Assembly: GCA_046050145.1 (NCBI GenBank)
Contig: JBJOQC010000004.1
Span: forward strand, 1 to 29,855
Source of the DNA: CAYZPE01 sp046050145
GTDB lineage: Bacteria > Patescibacteriota > Minisyncoccia > Phycocordibacterales > CAYZPE01
Reading direction: 5' to 3'
Length of the DNA: 29,855 nt
Below, piece by piece: positions 13,512 through 20,154 of the stretch. The notes below the pieces were generated by a model. That model worked only from the letters and a program-made list of their open reading frames with translations. It had not been told where the DNA came from and did no database searches. Each line of letters starts with the position of its first letter. Within the stretch, counting starts at the first letter, position 1. The position numbers and the translations under genes are program-made.

Positions 13512-14141
13512 CTATAAAAGACCTGTAAGAGAAAGTCCTGTAAAAAAATCTCCAATCAAACCAATAACTGGTGTGATATAACCCCAAAACAAAAAGACGA
13601 ATAACAAAACAAATACAAGTCCGTATTGCTCAAGCGTATTACGAATGTATCCAAACCTATGAGGCAATACCGAGAACAATATTTTTGAACCATCGAGAGG
13701 TGGAATCGGTACAAGATTAAAACATCCAAGAACAATATTCATAATTACAAGTACGAGTGAAAGCTCAAGAAATGATATTGGCAATACCCCATTACCAAAT
13801 CTAATTACCAAACCAAACACAAAAGCAATAATAAAATTTGAAAGAGGGCCAGCAAAAGAAACAATCGCCTCACCCCATCTTTGATTCCGAAGGTTGTATG
13901 GATTATATGGAACTGGTTTTGCCCACCCAATAATGAAGCCTGCATTTGTAAGCACAAGCAATAACGGCAAGATAATAGAACCAAACATATCGAGATGATA
14001 GAGAGGATTAAGGGTAAGACGACCTTGATATTGAGCTGTCTTATCACCCAGGAGATACGCAGCAAAACCATGACTTACCTCATGTACCACGACAGACATA
14101 ATAAGTATCGCTATTGAAAATATAAAGCTGATGTCGAGCAT
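13512..14141 (-). CDS. Site-2 protease (M50 family zinc metalloprotease)
   Basis: 209 residues, an integral membrane zinc protease that would cut substrates within the membrane. The metal site is visible: HEVSH at residues 20-24 (HExxH) in the first membrane segment, and NLVPIPPLDG with the third ligand Asp150. The four to six hydrophobic segments include about 52-72, 92-115, 124-145 and 170-195. No PDZ domain is present, so this is the compact Rv/SpoIVFB-like form seen in many bacteria and not RseP. Substrates are unknown. It starts at 14141, divergent from rpmB, with overlapping promoters, and ends close to the rpsL promoter. Confidence 0.9.
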   Translation of the reverse strand: MLDISFIFSIAILIMSVVVHEVSHGFAAYLLGDKTAQYQGRLTLNPLYHLDMFGSIILPLLLVLTNAGFIIGWAKPVPYNPYNLRNQRWGEAIVSFAGPLSNFIIAFVFGLVIRFGNGVLPISFLELSLVLVIMNIVLGCFNLVPIPPLDGSKILFSVLPHRFGYIRNTLEQYGLVFVLLFVFLFWGYITPVIGLIGDFFTGLSLTGLL

Positions 14142-14143
14142 GA

Positions 14144-14172
14144 TTGCAGAATATATTTCCCTATGGTAGCAT
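14144..14172 (+). promoter_or_regulatory. Promoter for rpmB
   Basis: TTGCAG at 14144-14149, 17-bp spacer, TAGCAT at 14167-14172. The predicted start near 14179 leaves a leader of about 15 nt. It overlaps the opposing promoter for the M50 gene. Confidence 0.6.
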
Positions 14173-14190
14173 CTTAGAACCTAAATTCAA
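14163..14190 (-). promoter_or_regulatory. Promoter for the M50 protease gene
   Basis: TTGAAT at 14190-14185, 16-bp spacer, TACCAT at 14168-14163. It shares bases with the rpmB -10 on the other strand, so the two genes may exclude each other's polymerase. Confidence 0.5.
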
Positions 14191-14194
14191 AAAC

Positions 14195-14434
14195 ATGAGA
14201 ACATGCCCAGTAACACATAAAGGTTCGATCGTAGGGGGCGGATATTCAAACCGTACTCGTGCTACTCAATTCAACCCAACAGGAAAAGTACGCAAGCAAC
14301 CAAACCTCCAAAAGAAGCGTATTTATGTTGCCGAACTTAAGAAATATGTAAACCTTACGCTCTCAACTAAGGCTATCAAAACTATTAATAAGAATGGTGC
14401 ATTTGCAACATTGAAGAAAGCGGGAATTATATAG
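14195..14434 (+). CDS. rpmB: Ribosomal protein bL28
   Basis: 79 residues from the ATG at 14195 (MRTCPVTHKGSIVGGGYSNR); the open frame upstream contains the promoter. bL28 is a large-subunit protein near the E site. The KVRKQPNLQKKRIYV segment and the C-terminal LSTKAIKTINKNGAFATLKK are family-typical. The first zinc-type cysteine position is kept (C4), but there is no full CxxC pair. The stop TAG is the first triplet of a heptamer array, and a terminator follows. Confidence 0.93.
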   Translation: MRTCPVTHKGSIVGGGYSNRTRATQFNPTGKVRKQPNLQKKRIYVAELKKYVNLTLSTKAIKTINKNGAFATLKKAGII

Positions 14435-14466
14435 CTGTTAGGTTTTAGCTTTAAGCTTTTAGAAAA
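14432..14466 (+). repeat. Heptamer array beginning at the rpmB stop codon
   Basis: From the rpmB stop TAG: TAGCTGT, TAGGTTT, TAGCTTT, AAGCTTT and TAGAAAA. TAG at offsets 0, 7 and 14 covers all three frames, and again at 28. It runs directly into the terminator stem. Confidence 0.75.
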
Positions 14467-14492
14467 ACGGCACCCAAGGGTGTCGTTTTTTT
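14463..14492 (+). terminator. Terminator after rpmB
   Basis: The stem AAAAACG.CACCC with GGGTG.CGTTTTT (one G:T pair) and a 2-nt loop is followed by a T-run. It ends the single-gene rpmB transcript. Confidence 0.8.
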
Positions 14493-14518
14493 ATGTCATT
14501 TTTATGGTGCAAAAATGA

Positions 14519-14548
14519 AATCCCCGAGGCGCTTGCGCCTCGGGGATT
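14519..14548 (-). terminator. Terminator after the 104-residue gene
   Basis: A 14-bp perfect stem (AATCCCCGAGGCGC and complement) with a TT loop, just after the stop codon. The minus strand continues TTTCATTTTT. Confidence 0.82.
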
Positions 14549-14549
14549 C

Positions 14550-14864
14550 TTACATCTTCTTAAGAAGATACTTCTCAAACCGATTCGACTCAAAAGAATG
14601 GAACTGGATACCATCAAGACCATTAAGATGCGCAATGAGCAACGCCAACTCCTCACGATCATTTCGTGCACGAGAACTAAGTAGGAAATGGTAGCTAGGA
14701 ATAGTCACCGCACCCTTACCGCCCAAAAAAGGAACCTGCTTCATCTCAGAACTTCCTCTCCATTTTGGCCGAAGATGATTCATAACTCGCTGTACCAAAT
14801 CAAAAACAAGAATGTCTCCGTCTTTAAAGATCGCAGACAACCTCTGTTCATCCAAAGATGGCAT
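14550..14864 (-). CDS. Hypothetical protein, 104 residues
   Basis: No family is recognised. It looks soluble: MPSLDEQRLSAIFKDGDILV at the start, then a basic stretch with HLRPKWRG, a Gly-rich PFLGGKGAV turn, a hydrophobic strand with IPSYHFLL, and an acidic/helical DREELALLIAHLNGLDGI. AAGGAA lies seven bases before the ATG at 14864. It has its own promoter (14916-14944) and terminator, so it is an isolated single-gene unit. Codon use looks more GC-rich than the ribosomal genes. Confidence 0.65.
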   Translation of the reverse strand: MPSLDEQRLSAIFKDGDILVFDLVQRVMNHLRPKWRGSSEMKQVPFLGGKGAVTIPSYHFLLSSRARNDREELALLIAHLNGLDGIQFHSFESNRFEKYLLKKM

Positions 14865-14915
14865 AGAAATGTTCCTTATATTTGAGTCTCTGTTTAAGAA
14901 CCACGATTCTCCACC

Positions 14916-14944
14916 AGACTACTCCACGTACTCTATTTTTTCAA
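14916..14944 (-). promoter_or_regulatory. Promoter for the 104-residue gene
   Basis: TTGAAA at 14944-14939, 17-bp spacer, TAGTCT at 14921-14916. A leader of about 44 nt would follow. Confidence 0.5.
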
Positions 14945-14962
14945 CTTATGATCAAAAGAAAA

Positions 14963-14982
14963 CCCGAGGCGTACGCCTCGGG
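14963..14982 (-). terminator. Terminator after the 63-residue gene
   Basis: A perfect 20-bp palindrome (CCCGAGGCGT and complement) flanked by AAAA and ATTTTT. On the minus strand TTTTCTTTTGATC follows. It shares the CCGAGGCG core with the terminator at 14519-14548. Confidence 0.75.
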
Positions 14983-15000
14983 ATTTTTGATTTGCAACTT

Positions 15001-15192
15001 TCACGCGCTAAGCCCTCCTTTTTTTGCCCTACTTCGGCAATAGTCAAGCAATCGAAGCATTGACTGAGCGGTTTCATCCCCATTTCTTGCCCAGTAATGA
15101 AAAACTGACTCTGACCGAGGTGAGGGTTGTGATTCCTCAATCTTACGATCTGTTTTTTCACGAAACTTAGACCGCTTCTTTTGTTTCGACAT
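15001..15192 (-). CDS. Small hypothetical protein, 63 residues
   Basis: Starts at the ATG at 15192, chosen because AAAGGG lies seven bases upstream; the longer frame upstream overlaps the promoter. The N-terminus is Lys/Arg-rich (MSKQKKRSKFREKTDRK), the middle Ser/Pro/Glu, and the end a helix (GDETAQSMLRLLDYCRSRAK). It is not recognised. It ends with TGA, which with other TGA stops argues against a recoded UGA. Stand-alone unit with promoter and terminator. Confidence 0.6.
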   Translation of the reverse strand: MSKQKKRSKFREKTDRKIEESQPSPRSESVFHYWARNGDETAQSMLRLLDYCRSRAKKGGLSA

Positions 15193-15250
15193 AAACAAAC
15201 CCTTTGTGTTAGAGGTACTGAAAGTGAAACTGGGGTACAATCTAATATAT

Positions 15251-15279
15251 ACAATAACACATATTTTATGTATTTTCAA
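15251..15279 (-). promoter_or_regulatory. Promoter for the 63-residue gene
   Basis: TTGAAA at 15279-15274, 17-bp spacer, TATTGT at 15256-15251. It abuts the stop codon of the metallo-beta-lactamase gene (15282-15280). Confidence 0.5.
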
Positions 15280-16134
15280 CTACTTCACACTCCAATTTTT
15301 TCCATCAGACACGAGATTGATTCTCCCCTCTTCATATGTCCCGAGAATTTTACTTTGAGCTTTTGTGAGAATATCAACCACCTCTTTATGTGGATGACCA
15401 TACGAATTTCCTTTCCCGGCTGAGATAACTGATATCGCAGGAGAAACCATTCGTACAAATTCTTCAGAAGATGATGTGCGCGAACCGTGATGTCCAGCTT
15501 TTAAAATATCACTGTTTAAATTTGTACCATCTTTCCATACCAAAAAATTCTCAATTGATATCGGCGAATCTCCTGTAAGGAGAAGTGAGTTAGTGCCGTA
15601 GATAAGCCGAGCAACTACTGAAGCTGTATTTGTTTCAAGATCCATAACATCCCGATCTGGAAAAAGAATAGTCAGAAATACTCCATCACCAAAATCAAAT
15701 ACCGTTCCGCGAAGAGCCTGAATTCTTTTTGACTTTTCTTGTACAGCCCTTTCTTCGAGAGCGGTGCAGATACTTTTATCACAAAAAACCCCTGGCTCTA
15801 CCAACGTGTCCACCCTGTATCTATCAAAAACTCCTGGAAATCCACCAATATGATCAAGGTCGGGATGAGTTGCAATCACCATATCGATATGCCGATCAAA
15901 GAAAGACATTACTCCACCAAGCTCTTTCAGTACTTCTTTGTTTTTGCCTCCATCTATTAAAATATCCTTGCCACTTGGAGTCTGTATAAAAATCGCATCG
16001 CCCTGGCCAATATTTAAAAAAGAAACTGTAAGACCTGAACGCTGACTTGCAAAAAGAATATAGAAAATAAAGATATTTGAAATAAGAAGAAATAAAACAA
16101 GAAGAGTTGAGCCATTAGTTCTGAACCATTTCAC
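15280..16134 (-). CDS. ComEC-type metallo-beta-lactamase hydrolase
   Basis: 284 residues with a GTG start at 16134. A single hydrophobic segment (about 10-29) anchors an extracytoplasmic metallo-beta-lactamase domain. Metal-site motifs are seen: THPDLDHIGG (residues 89-98), LLLTGD (Asp189), LKAGHHGS (His215, His216) and GNSYGHPH (about 242-249). This is the hydrolase domain normally fused to the C-terminus of ComEC, the DNA uptake channel, where it is proposed to degrade the non-transported strand. Here it is a separate gene, and the channel half is at 17866-19395. In-frame codons upstream are closed by a stop, and an extended -10 (16144-16152) puts the transcript start only a few bases before GTG. 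Confidence 0.88.
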   Translation of the reverse strand: MKWFRTNGSTLLVLFLLISNIFIFYILFASQRSGLTVSFLNIGQGDAIFIQTPSGKDILIDGGKNKEVLKELGGVMSFFDRHIDMVIATHPDLDHIGGFPGVFDRYRVDTLVEPGVFCDKSICTALEERAVQEKSKRIQALRGTVFDFGDGVFLTILFPDRDVMDLETNTASVVARLIYGTNSLLLTGDSPISIENFLVWKDGTNLNSDILKAGHHGSRTSSSEEFVRMVSPAISVISAGKGNSYGHPHKEVVDILTKAQSKILGTYEEGRINLVSDGKNWSVK

Positions 16135-16143
16135 AATAAACCC

Positions 16144-16152
16144 ATAGTATCA
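16144..16152 (-). promoter_or_regulatory. Extended -10 element for the metallo-beta-lactamase gene
   Basis: TGA followed by TACTAT at 16149-16144 (TGn extended -10), with no good -35. Predicted transcription start is three to five bases before the GTG start, so the mRNA would be nearly leaderless. Confidence 0.45.
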
Positions 16153-16219
16153 TGCGATTATTTTATGTAGACGGAGAAAAATTTTTGACATAATCCCCCT
16201 GTGGGGTAAATAAAAAAAA

Positions 16220-16243
16220 CCGCTTGCACACGAGTGCAAGCGG
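16220..16243 (-). terminator. Terminator after the acyltransferase gene
   Basis: A 10-bp stem (CCGCTTGCAC and complement) with a 4-nt loop is followed on the minus strand by GTTTTTTTTATTT. Confidence 0.87.
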
Positions 16244-16268
16244 CTATTTCTTCTTCAAATGTACAAAT

Positions 16269-16967
16269 CTAGTCTGACGGAATCTGGTCCATCAAAGAAC
16301 CTTTATCCGTCAAAAAATTCCAATGATCTTCGTTATGCAACCGCATGTTTTCAGAGAAATCCCGGATACTAACAATGCAGGGAACTCTCAAAAACTTGGT
16401 GTTGACAGGCCAACATTTGGAAGGACCAGCTGCTGGCAAGACGCCCCCGAATTCTTCGATACAACTCTTGAGTCGAGCATCGATGAACATTCCCCAATAC
16501 TTGATTCCTGCACAAGCGCTCATCTCAAGGGTCGCCTTGAGGTTGTAAAGAATCAACGGGATACTGTCACGCACAGTATTTGATAAACCCGCCTCTTTTT
16601 TTGCTTGCTTTGAACAAGCAAAGCGTCCAATCTCTCCCATTGCACAGATAATTTCCCGAGAGGGTTTTTCCGTGCAATGCTTGAGAAAAGGAAGCTCCTC
16701 AACCATATCGCCCAAGGTGATTCTGGATACCCCGACAGGTTTTCCAGAAAAGCTGATGTAGGCATGAAGCGACTGAGGATTCACACCATCATCTTCTGAT
16801 TCGAAAGTCTCGAACGGGCGGTCAACACAGTAAGCCAACTGCCTGATACTCTCAACCACCATCATGTCCGTTTCTGATCGAGCATGAGTAATTGAAAAAG
16901 ACGAATTTGGAACAATAACGCTCGGTTTACGACGTTGTGTTGTTCCAGCAACAGTAGCACTAATCAT
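16269..16967 (-). CDS. GNAT-like acyltransferase (autoinducer-synthase/FeeM/PEP-CTERM-associated type)
   Basis: 232 residues. The order of motifs matches the acyl-homoserine-lactone-synthase-like branch of the GNAT fold: RQLAYCVDRPFETFES (about 42-57), HAYISFSGKPVGVSRI (68-83), LPFLKHC (92-98) and GEIGRFACSK (111-120, with Glu112 and Arg115). These correspond to the REVYCxE, VGxxRL and EISRFAVS patterns of PEP-CTERM-associated acyltransferases and to the FeeM N-acyl amino acid synthases. Substrate and product are not predictable; a signal-molecule synthase is only one possibility. AAGGAG lies seven bases before the ATG at 16967. The leader (about 60 nt) holds a hairpin near 17005-17028. It is isolated, with its own terminator, and its base composition looks more GC-rich than its neighbours. 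Confidence 0.65.
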   Translation of the reverse strand: MISATVAGTTQRRKPSVIVPNSSFSITHARSETDMMVVESIRQLAYCVDRPFETFESEDDGVNPQSLHAYISFSGKPVGVSRITLGDMVEELPFLKHCTEKPSREIICAMGEIGRFACSKQAKKEAGLSNTVRDSIPLILYNLKATLEMSACAGIKYWGMFIDARLKSCIEEFGGVLPAAGPSKCWPVNTKFLRVPCIVSIRDFSENMRLHNEDHWNFLTDKGSLMDQIPSD

Positions 16968-17034
16968 GGCCGGTCTCCTTAAACAAAAAGGTTGCTGTTT
17001 TACACAGAGTCGCTACAAGCGATTTCTGGAGACA

Positions 17035-17040
17035 ATTATA
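17035..17040 (-). promoter_or_regulatory. -10 element for the acyltransferase gene
   Basis: A perfect TATAAT at 17040-17035, but the position 17 bp upstream is a poor -35 (AGGCAG), which hints at activator dependence. The leader downstream carries a stem (TCGC/GCGA extended by CAGA/TCTG). The remaining gap 17041-17241 shows no gene; it holds this element and the SOD promoter region. Confidence 0.45.
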
Positions 17041-17241
17041 CCTGTCTCACACCCTTCCTGCCTCTTGACCTGCCCTGTTATTTTGATGAGCTGTCCCTCG
17101 CAAGAAGGACGTTGTTGATTTTAGATTTGTATATAGCGGTTTCCCACCTTTTGATAGAACAAGCCTGGGTACAGTATGCATACTTTTAAATCTTTGTCAA
17201 ACCCCACCCCCTCTTATTTTCAAGGTATACTAAGCAAATTA

Positions 17242-17247
17242 TATAAT
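17242..17247 (+). promoter_or_regulatory. -10 element for the superoxide dismutase gene
   Basis: A perfect TATAAT with a poor -35 (TTCAAG) 17 bp upstream; another possible -10, TATACT, lies near 17226. A transcript from about 17254 would have a 12-nt leader without a Shine-Dalgarno site. Confidence 0.45.
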
Positions 17248-17265
17248 CATTTTTACACCATTTTT

Positions 17266-17862
17266 ATGCAAAAATTCGAAGAACAAAAGTTTACTATTCC
17301 TGAACTCAAAGGGATTTCAAAAAAAACCATCGAGGAACACTTGAAGCTCTACGCTGGATACGTTAAACATGCCAATCTTATACAAGAACACATTGCAGAG
17401 CTCTCGAAAGATTCTGAAAAGTATGCATATGAACTTGGAGAGATAAATCGACGCTTCGGTTTTGAATTCTGTGGAATGAGAAACCATGAATACTACTTTT
17501 TCAGCCTTGAAAACGGACCTAAACCACCAAGCGAGGCGGGTGAACTTAAAAAAGCCATTGAAAAAGAATGGGGTTCATTTGATGCATGGCTTGCTCGATT
17601 TAAGGGAGTTGCTCTCACTCGTGGTATCGGCTGGGCTATGCTTTCATATGATAAAGAAACAAATCGCCTCCTCACCCACTGGGTTGATGAACAACATTTG
17701 GGACAGCTCGTAAGTACAAAACCGGTTCTTGCACTCGATATGTGGGAGCATTCATTTGTCGCCGACTATCAACCAAGTGGAAAGAAGCAATACGTTGAGG
17801 ACTTCTTCGCAAACCTCAACTGGGAAATGATTGAGAAGTTTTTTGCATACGCGAAGAAATAG
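17266..17862 (+). CDS. Fe/Mn superoxide dismutase
   Basis: 198 residues from the ATG at 17266, chosen because the preceding 30 codons contain the predicted promoter. It dismutates superoxide. The four metal ligands are visible: His25 (TIEEH), His74 (RNHEYYF), Asp158 and His162 (ALDMWEHSF). The usual SAxTIExH and FNxHxFYW surroundings are divergent, and the region that normally supplies the Gln or His tuning metal choice reads DEQHLGQL (141-148). Metal preference cannot be assigned from sequence alone. It is convergent with the comEC channel gene: the stops are four bases apart, its UAG begins a short heptamer array, and a hairpin inside comEC (17887-17915) may terminate it. Confidence 0.93.
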   Translation: MQKFEEQKFTIPELKGISKKTIEEHLKLYAGYVKHANLIQEHIAELSKDSEKYAYELGEINRRFGFEFCGMRNHEYYFFSLENGPKPPSEAGELKKAIEKEWGSFDAWLARFKGVALTRGIGWAMLSYDKETNRLLTHWVDEQHLGQLVSTKPVLALDMWEHSFVADYQPSGKKQYVEDFFANLNWEMIEKFFAYAKK

Positions 17863-17873
17863 CTTTTAGATTT
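17860..17873 (+). repeat. Short heptamer array at the SOD stop codon
   Basis: TAGCTTT then TAGATTT, starting at the SOD stop TAG. Only two units; the second overlaps the opposing comEC stop codon (17868-17866). Confidence 0.45.
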
Positions 17874-19395
17874 GGGAATCAAGAATAGGCGCAGAAGTCT
17901 CCGACTTCTGCGCCTGTTTGTATAGAACATACCCATACACCACATACACAATCACCATAAGCCACAGAGGAAAATAAGAAATTTTAACTGATGCAAACGG
18001 AAGTGCAGCAAAAAGCTCAACCATTTTAAACATGTAAGCGAGGACAAGATATGAAAGAAAACCAAATGGCACAGCAAAGATTCCTGAGATAAATCCAACG
18101 CTTCCTGTAATAAAACTTAAGAGCATTGCATACGGAACCAATACCAGTACCAAAAGATTTGCAGGTAGAGCCACAAGCGAAAGCTCCCCCATCATATAAA
18201 GCAGTAAGGGTAAAACAAAAATCTGGGTCGAGATTGTGGAAGCAGTTAATTCTCTGAATCCAAATCTTTCCGGCAAGAACTGAATGTATTTTAAAACGAG
18301 CGGTGACAAATAAATAAGGCCGAGAGTTGCCATAAAGGATAGTTGAAATGATGGATCAAACAATAAAATCTTTGGGTTATGCATAAGCATTACGAAACCT
18401 GCAATACAAAGTGCTCGTAAGGCATTAAAATCGCGACCAGTAAGACGGGCAACAATCACGAGAGAGGCCATGATCGAAGCTCGAACTACCGTCGCCCCAG
18501 CACCCACCATTACCGCAAAAAGGACAATACTGAGAAGTCCCAAGAGAGAAGCGATTCTTCTTCGTAAAAAGAAACCAAAAAATCTCATAAGGGACTCTGC
18601 AACAATCGTAATGTTGTATCCAGAAAGTACCACAATATGAATAAGTCCCACCTTTCTAAAATCATCAAGAATCTTCGCACCGAGAGATTGCTTCACTCCT
18701 AAAAGCAGTCCTCCCGCAAGCGAACTTGCAGGCTCTGGGATTGTCTGCTCAATATGTGAAATAAAAGCGTATTTAAAACTAAGTATTTTTTCTTTAAAAA
18801 AATTCCCTTGGTTTTTCTCAACAAGTTCGATCTGCGGACGAAACATCTGGTAAAAAATTCCATCTTTTGCGAGATATACCTTGTAGTTAAATTCTCTTCC
18901 AAGATCGTTAGTAAAATTTTGAGGCTCTTGAAGCAGGCCCGACATCTGAATCTTATCGCCATAACTATATTCTGGATATAAGTCTGTTGTAAGGAGAATC
19001 TTAGATGAAATATCTACCTCTTTAGGAAATATAAGAGCACTCGACTGTAGCACAAGACGAAGACTACCCTCCCTCTTATCAGGCTCGTCTACAACAACTC
19101 CCTCCATGGTAATTCGTTGACCTGCATACACCTCAAGAGACTGACCTTTGTTTTTCTGCTCAAGAATTTCATATCGAACAATACCCATCACAAAAAAAGA
19201 CGCAACAAGTGAGATGCTTAAAATTACTCTATACAAACTGTATCCTTGGAATTTCAAAAACGCTCCATACACAAAAAACACTCCAGTAAGGAGCATAAAA
19301 AACGCTAGTACATATACATTAAGAGAAAAGAAAGAATGGACAGCAACTCCGAGAGCGAAACTTACAATACTTCCGTAAAATAAGCTTGCTTGCAT
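17866..19395 (-). CDS. comEC: ComEC/Rec2-type DNA uptake channel (membrane part only)
   Basis: 509 residues. ComEC carries single-stranded DNA across the inner membrane during natural transformation. Order seen: N-terminal membrane segments (about 8-75), an OB-like extracytoplasmic domain (about 85-190), then the competence domain from about 225 with GGLLLGVKQSLGAKILDDFR and HIVVLSGYNITIVAE, followed by eight or so hydrophobic segments up to about 490. The C-terminal metallo-beta-lactamase domain of long ComEC proteins is missing and sits in a separate gene (15280-16134). ATG at 19395, three bases after the rnhA stop, so the two genes are probably cotranscribed. Its last codons contain a 13-bp stem hairpin that may terminate the convergent SOD transcript. 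Confidence 0.93.
   Translation of the reverse strand: MQASLFYGSIVSFALGVAVHSFFSLNVYVLAFFMLLTGVFFVYGAFLKFQGYSLYRVILSISLVASFFVMGIVRYEILEQKNKGQSLEVYAGQRITMEGVVVDEPDKREGSLRLVLQSSALIFPKEVDISSKILLTTDLYPEYSYGDKIQMSGLLQEPQNFTNDLGREFNYKVYLAKDGIFYQMFRPQIELVEKNQGNFFKEKILSFKYAFISHIEQTIPEPASSLAGGLLLGVKQSLGAKILDDFRKVGLIHIVVLSGYNITIVAESLMRFFGFFLRRRIASLLGLLSIVLFAVMVGAGATVVRASIMASLVIVARLTGRDFNALRALCIAGFVMLMHNPKILLFDPSFQLSFMATLGLIYLSPLVLKYIQFLPERFGFRELTASTISTQIFVLPLLLYMMGELSLVALPANLLVLVLVPYAMLLSFITGSVGFISGIFAVPFGFLSYLVLAYMFKMVELFAALPFASVKISYFPLWLMVIVYVVYGYVLYKQAQKSETSAPILDSQI
17887..17915 (+). terminator. Hairpin inside comEC, possible SOD terminator
   Basis: A perfect 13-bp stem (AGGCGCAGAAGTC and complement) with a TCC loop, starting 25 bp past the SOD stop. 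Only GTTTGTATAG follows on the plus strand, so it is a weak intrinsic terminator. It is entirely within the comEC coding end. Confidence 0.5.
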
Positions 19396-19398
19396 ACT

Positions 19399-20148
19399 TT
19401 ATTTGCTCCACTCAGCAATCAAAGCTTTTTCTTCATCGGGAGATGTGATCTTTCTAAATTTTGCCTTTACCCCCTTAACCCGAGCTTCACACTCTGCCCA
19501 TGTTTTATGAATCTCTATTTTTTTACCAACAAGACTCACATACGAATAAGCCTTACCGCCGGTTTTCTTTTTAGTAGCGTTTTTTGCCTGTTTTAATCCG
19601 GCATCCGATGAAATATTCAAAATATCCTTTATTTCGTAGTGAGACAAAGGTCCTTCATACAAATTAAAAGGAGTTCCGTCTGCAAAAGCAGTTGCTATCA
19701 TATCCGCTCTTTCATTCCCCTTCACACCCACATGACCTTCTATTCTTTTCCACTCTATCTTTTTACCTTTAACGAGAGACAATAAATCTTCCCACAAATC
19801 TTTATTTAAAACTGGCTCTTTATTGACTGTTACCCAGTTACGCCTCTCCCATGAATACGCCCATTTTGTAATGCCATTTACTACATAACTTGAATCGGTA
19901 TAAAGCGTTAAGCTGTCAGCTTTTAGCTTTAAGCTTTCAACACATCTCAAAGCTTCGATCGAAGCTTTGAGCTCCATACGATTGTTTGTTGTTTTTTTAT
20001 CTCCTCCACCAAGCTCTTTGACTTTGACATTTGTCGTTGGGAATTTGTCATTATCCTTGTTATCAGAGATAACAAGGATTGCTCCCCAACCACCCGGCCC
20101 AGGATTACCTCTCGATGATCCGTCGGTGAAAATAGTAATTTTTTCCAT
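19399..20148 (-). CDS. rnhA: Ribonuclease HI with C-terminal hybrid-binding domain
   Basis: 249 residues, against about 155 for a plain RNase HI. The enzyme cuts RNA in RNA:DNA hybrids. Catalytic residues are Asp9 (IFTDGSSRGNPGPGGWG), Glu59 (NNRMEL), Asp85 (LYTDSSYVVNGI) and Asp149 (GNERAD), with His139. After a linker (160-195), residues about 199-247 (KAYSYVSLVGKKIEIHKTW, then AECEARVKGVKAKFRKI) match the viroplasmin-like hybrid-binding domain that is N-terminal in eukaryotic RNase H1. Two loops appear expanded relative to typical RNase HI (about 26-45 and 72-79), and the DNA coding for them contains a hairpin (20053-20079) and a heptamer array. The predicted transcript starts at or next to the ATG, so it is probably leaderless. 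It is followed at three bases by comEC. Confidence 0.94.
   Translation of the reverse strand: MEKITIFTDGSSRGNPGPGGWGAILVISDNKDNDKFPTTNVKVKELGGGDKKTTNNRMELKASIEALRCVESLKLKADSLTLYTDSSYVVNGITKWAYSWERRNWVTVNKEPVLNKDLWEDLLSLVKGKKIEWKRIEGHVGVKGNERADMIATAFADGTPFNLYEGPLSHYEIKDILNISSDAGLKQAKNATKKKTGGKAYSYVSLVGKKIEIHKTWAECEARVKGVKAKFRKITSPDEEKALIAEWSK
19910..19937 (+). repeat. Heptamer array inside rnhA
   Basis: Plus-strand units AAGCTGT, CAGCTTT, TAGCTTT and AAGCTTT, antisense to rnhA. They encode the residues around SLKLKADS just before the third catalytic strand. It shares 17 bp (TTTTAGCTTTAAGCTTT) with the array at rpmB. Confidence 0.55.
19946..19971. repeat. 26-bp perfect palindrome inside rnhA
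   Basis: CTCAAAGCTTCGA followed by its exact complement. It encodes part of the conserved helix after Glu59 (KASIEALR) and lies nine bases from the heptamer array. Confidence 0.6.
20053..20079. repeat. 12-bp-stem hairpin inside rnhA
   Basis: ATCCTTGTTATC, loop AGA, exact complement. It encodes residues about 24-33 (ILVISDNKDN), in a loop that is longer than in standard RNase HI. Confidence 0.6.
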
Positions 20149-20154
20149 AACTGT

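Noticed and set aside
16185..16213. Plus-strand TTGACA followed 17 bp later by AAATAA, resembling a promoter
   Set aside because: The -10 is poor and it would transcribe straight into the convergent end of the acyltransferase gene, with no plus-strand gene downstream before 17266.
17176..17265. A 30-codon N-terminal extension of the SOD
   Set aside because: The extension contains the predicted -10 TATAAT and does not resemble SOD; the family start fits the ATG at 17266.
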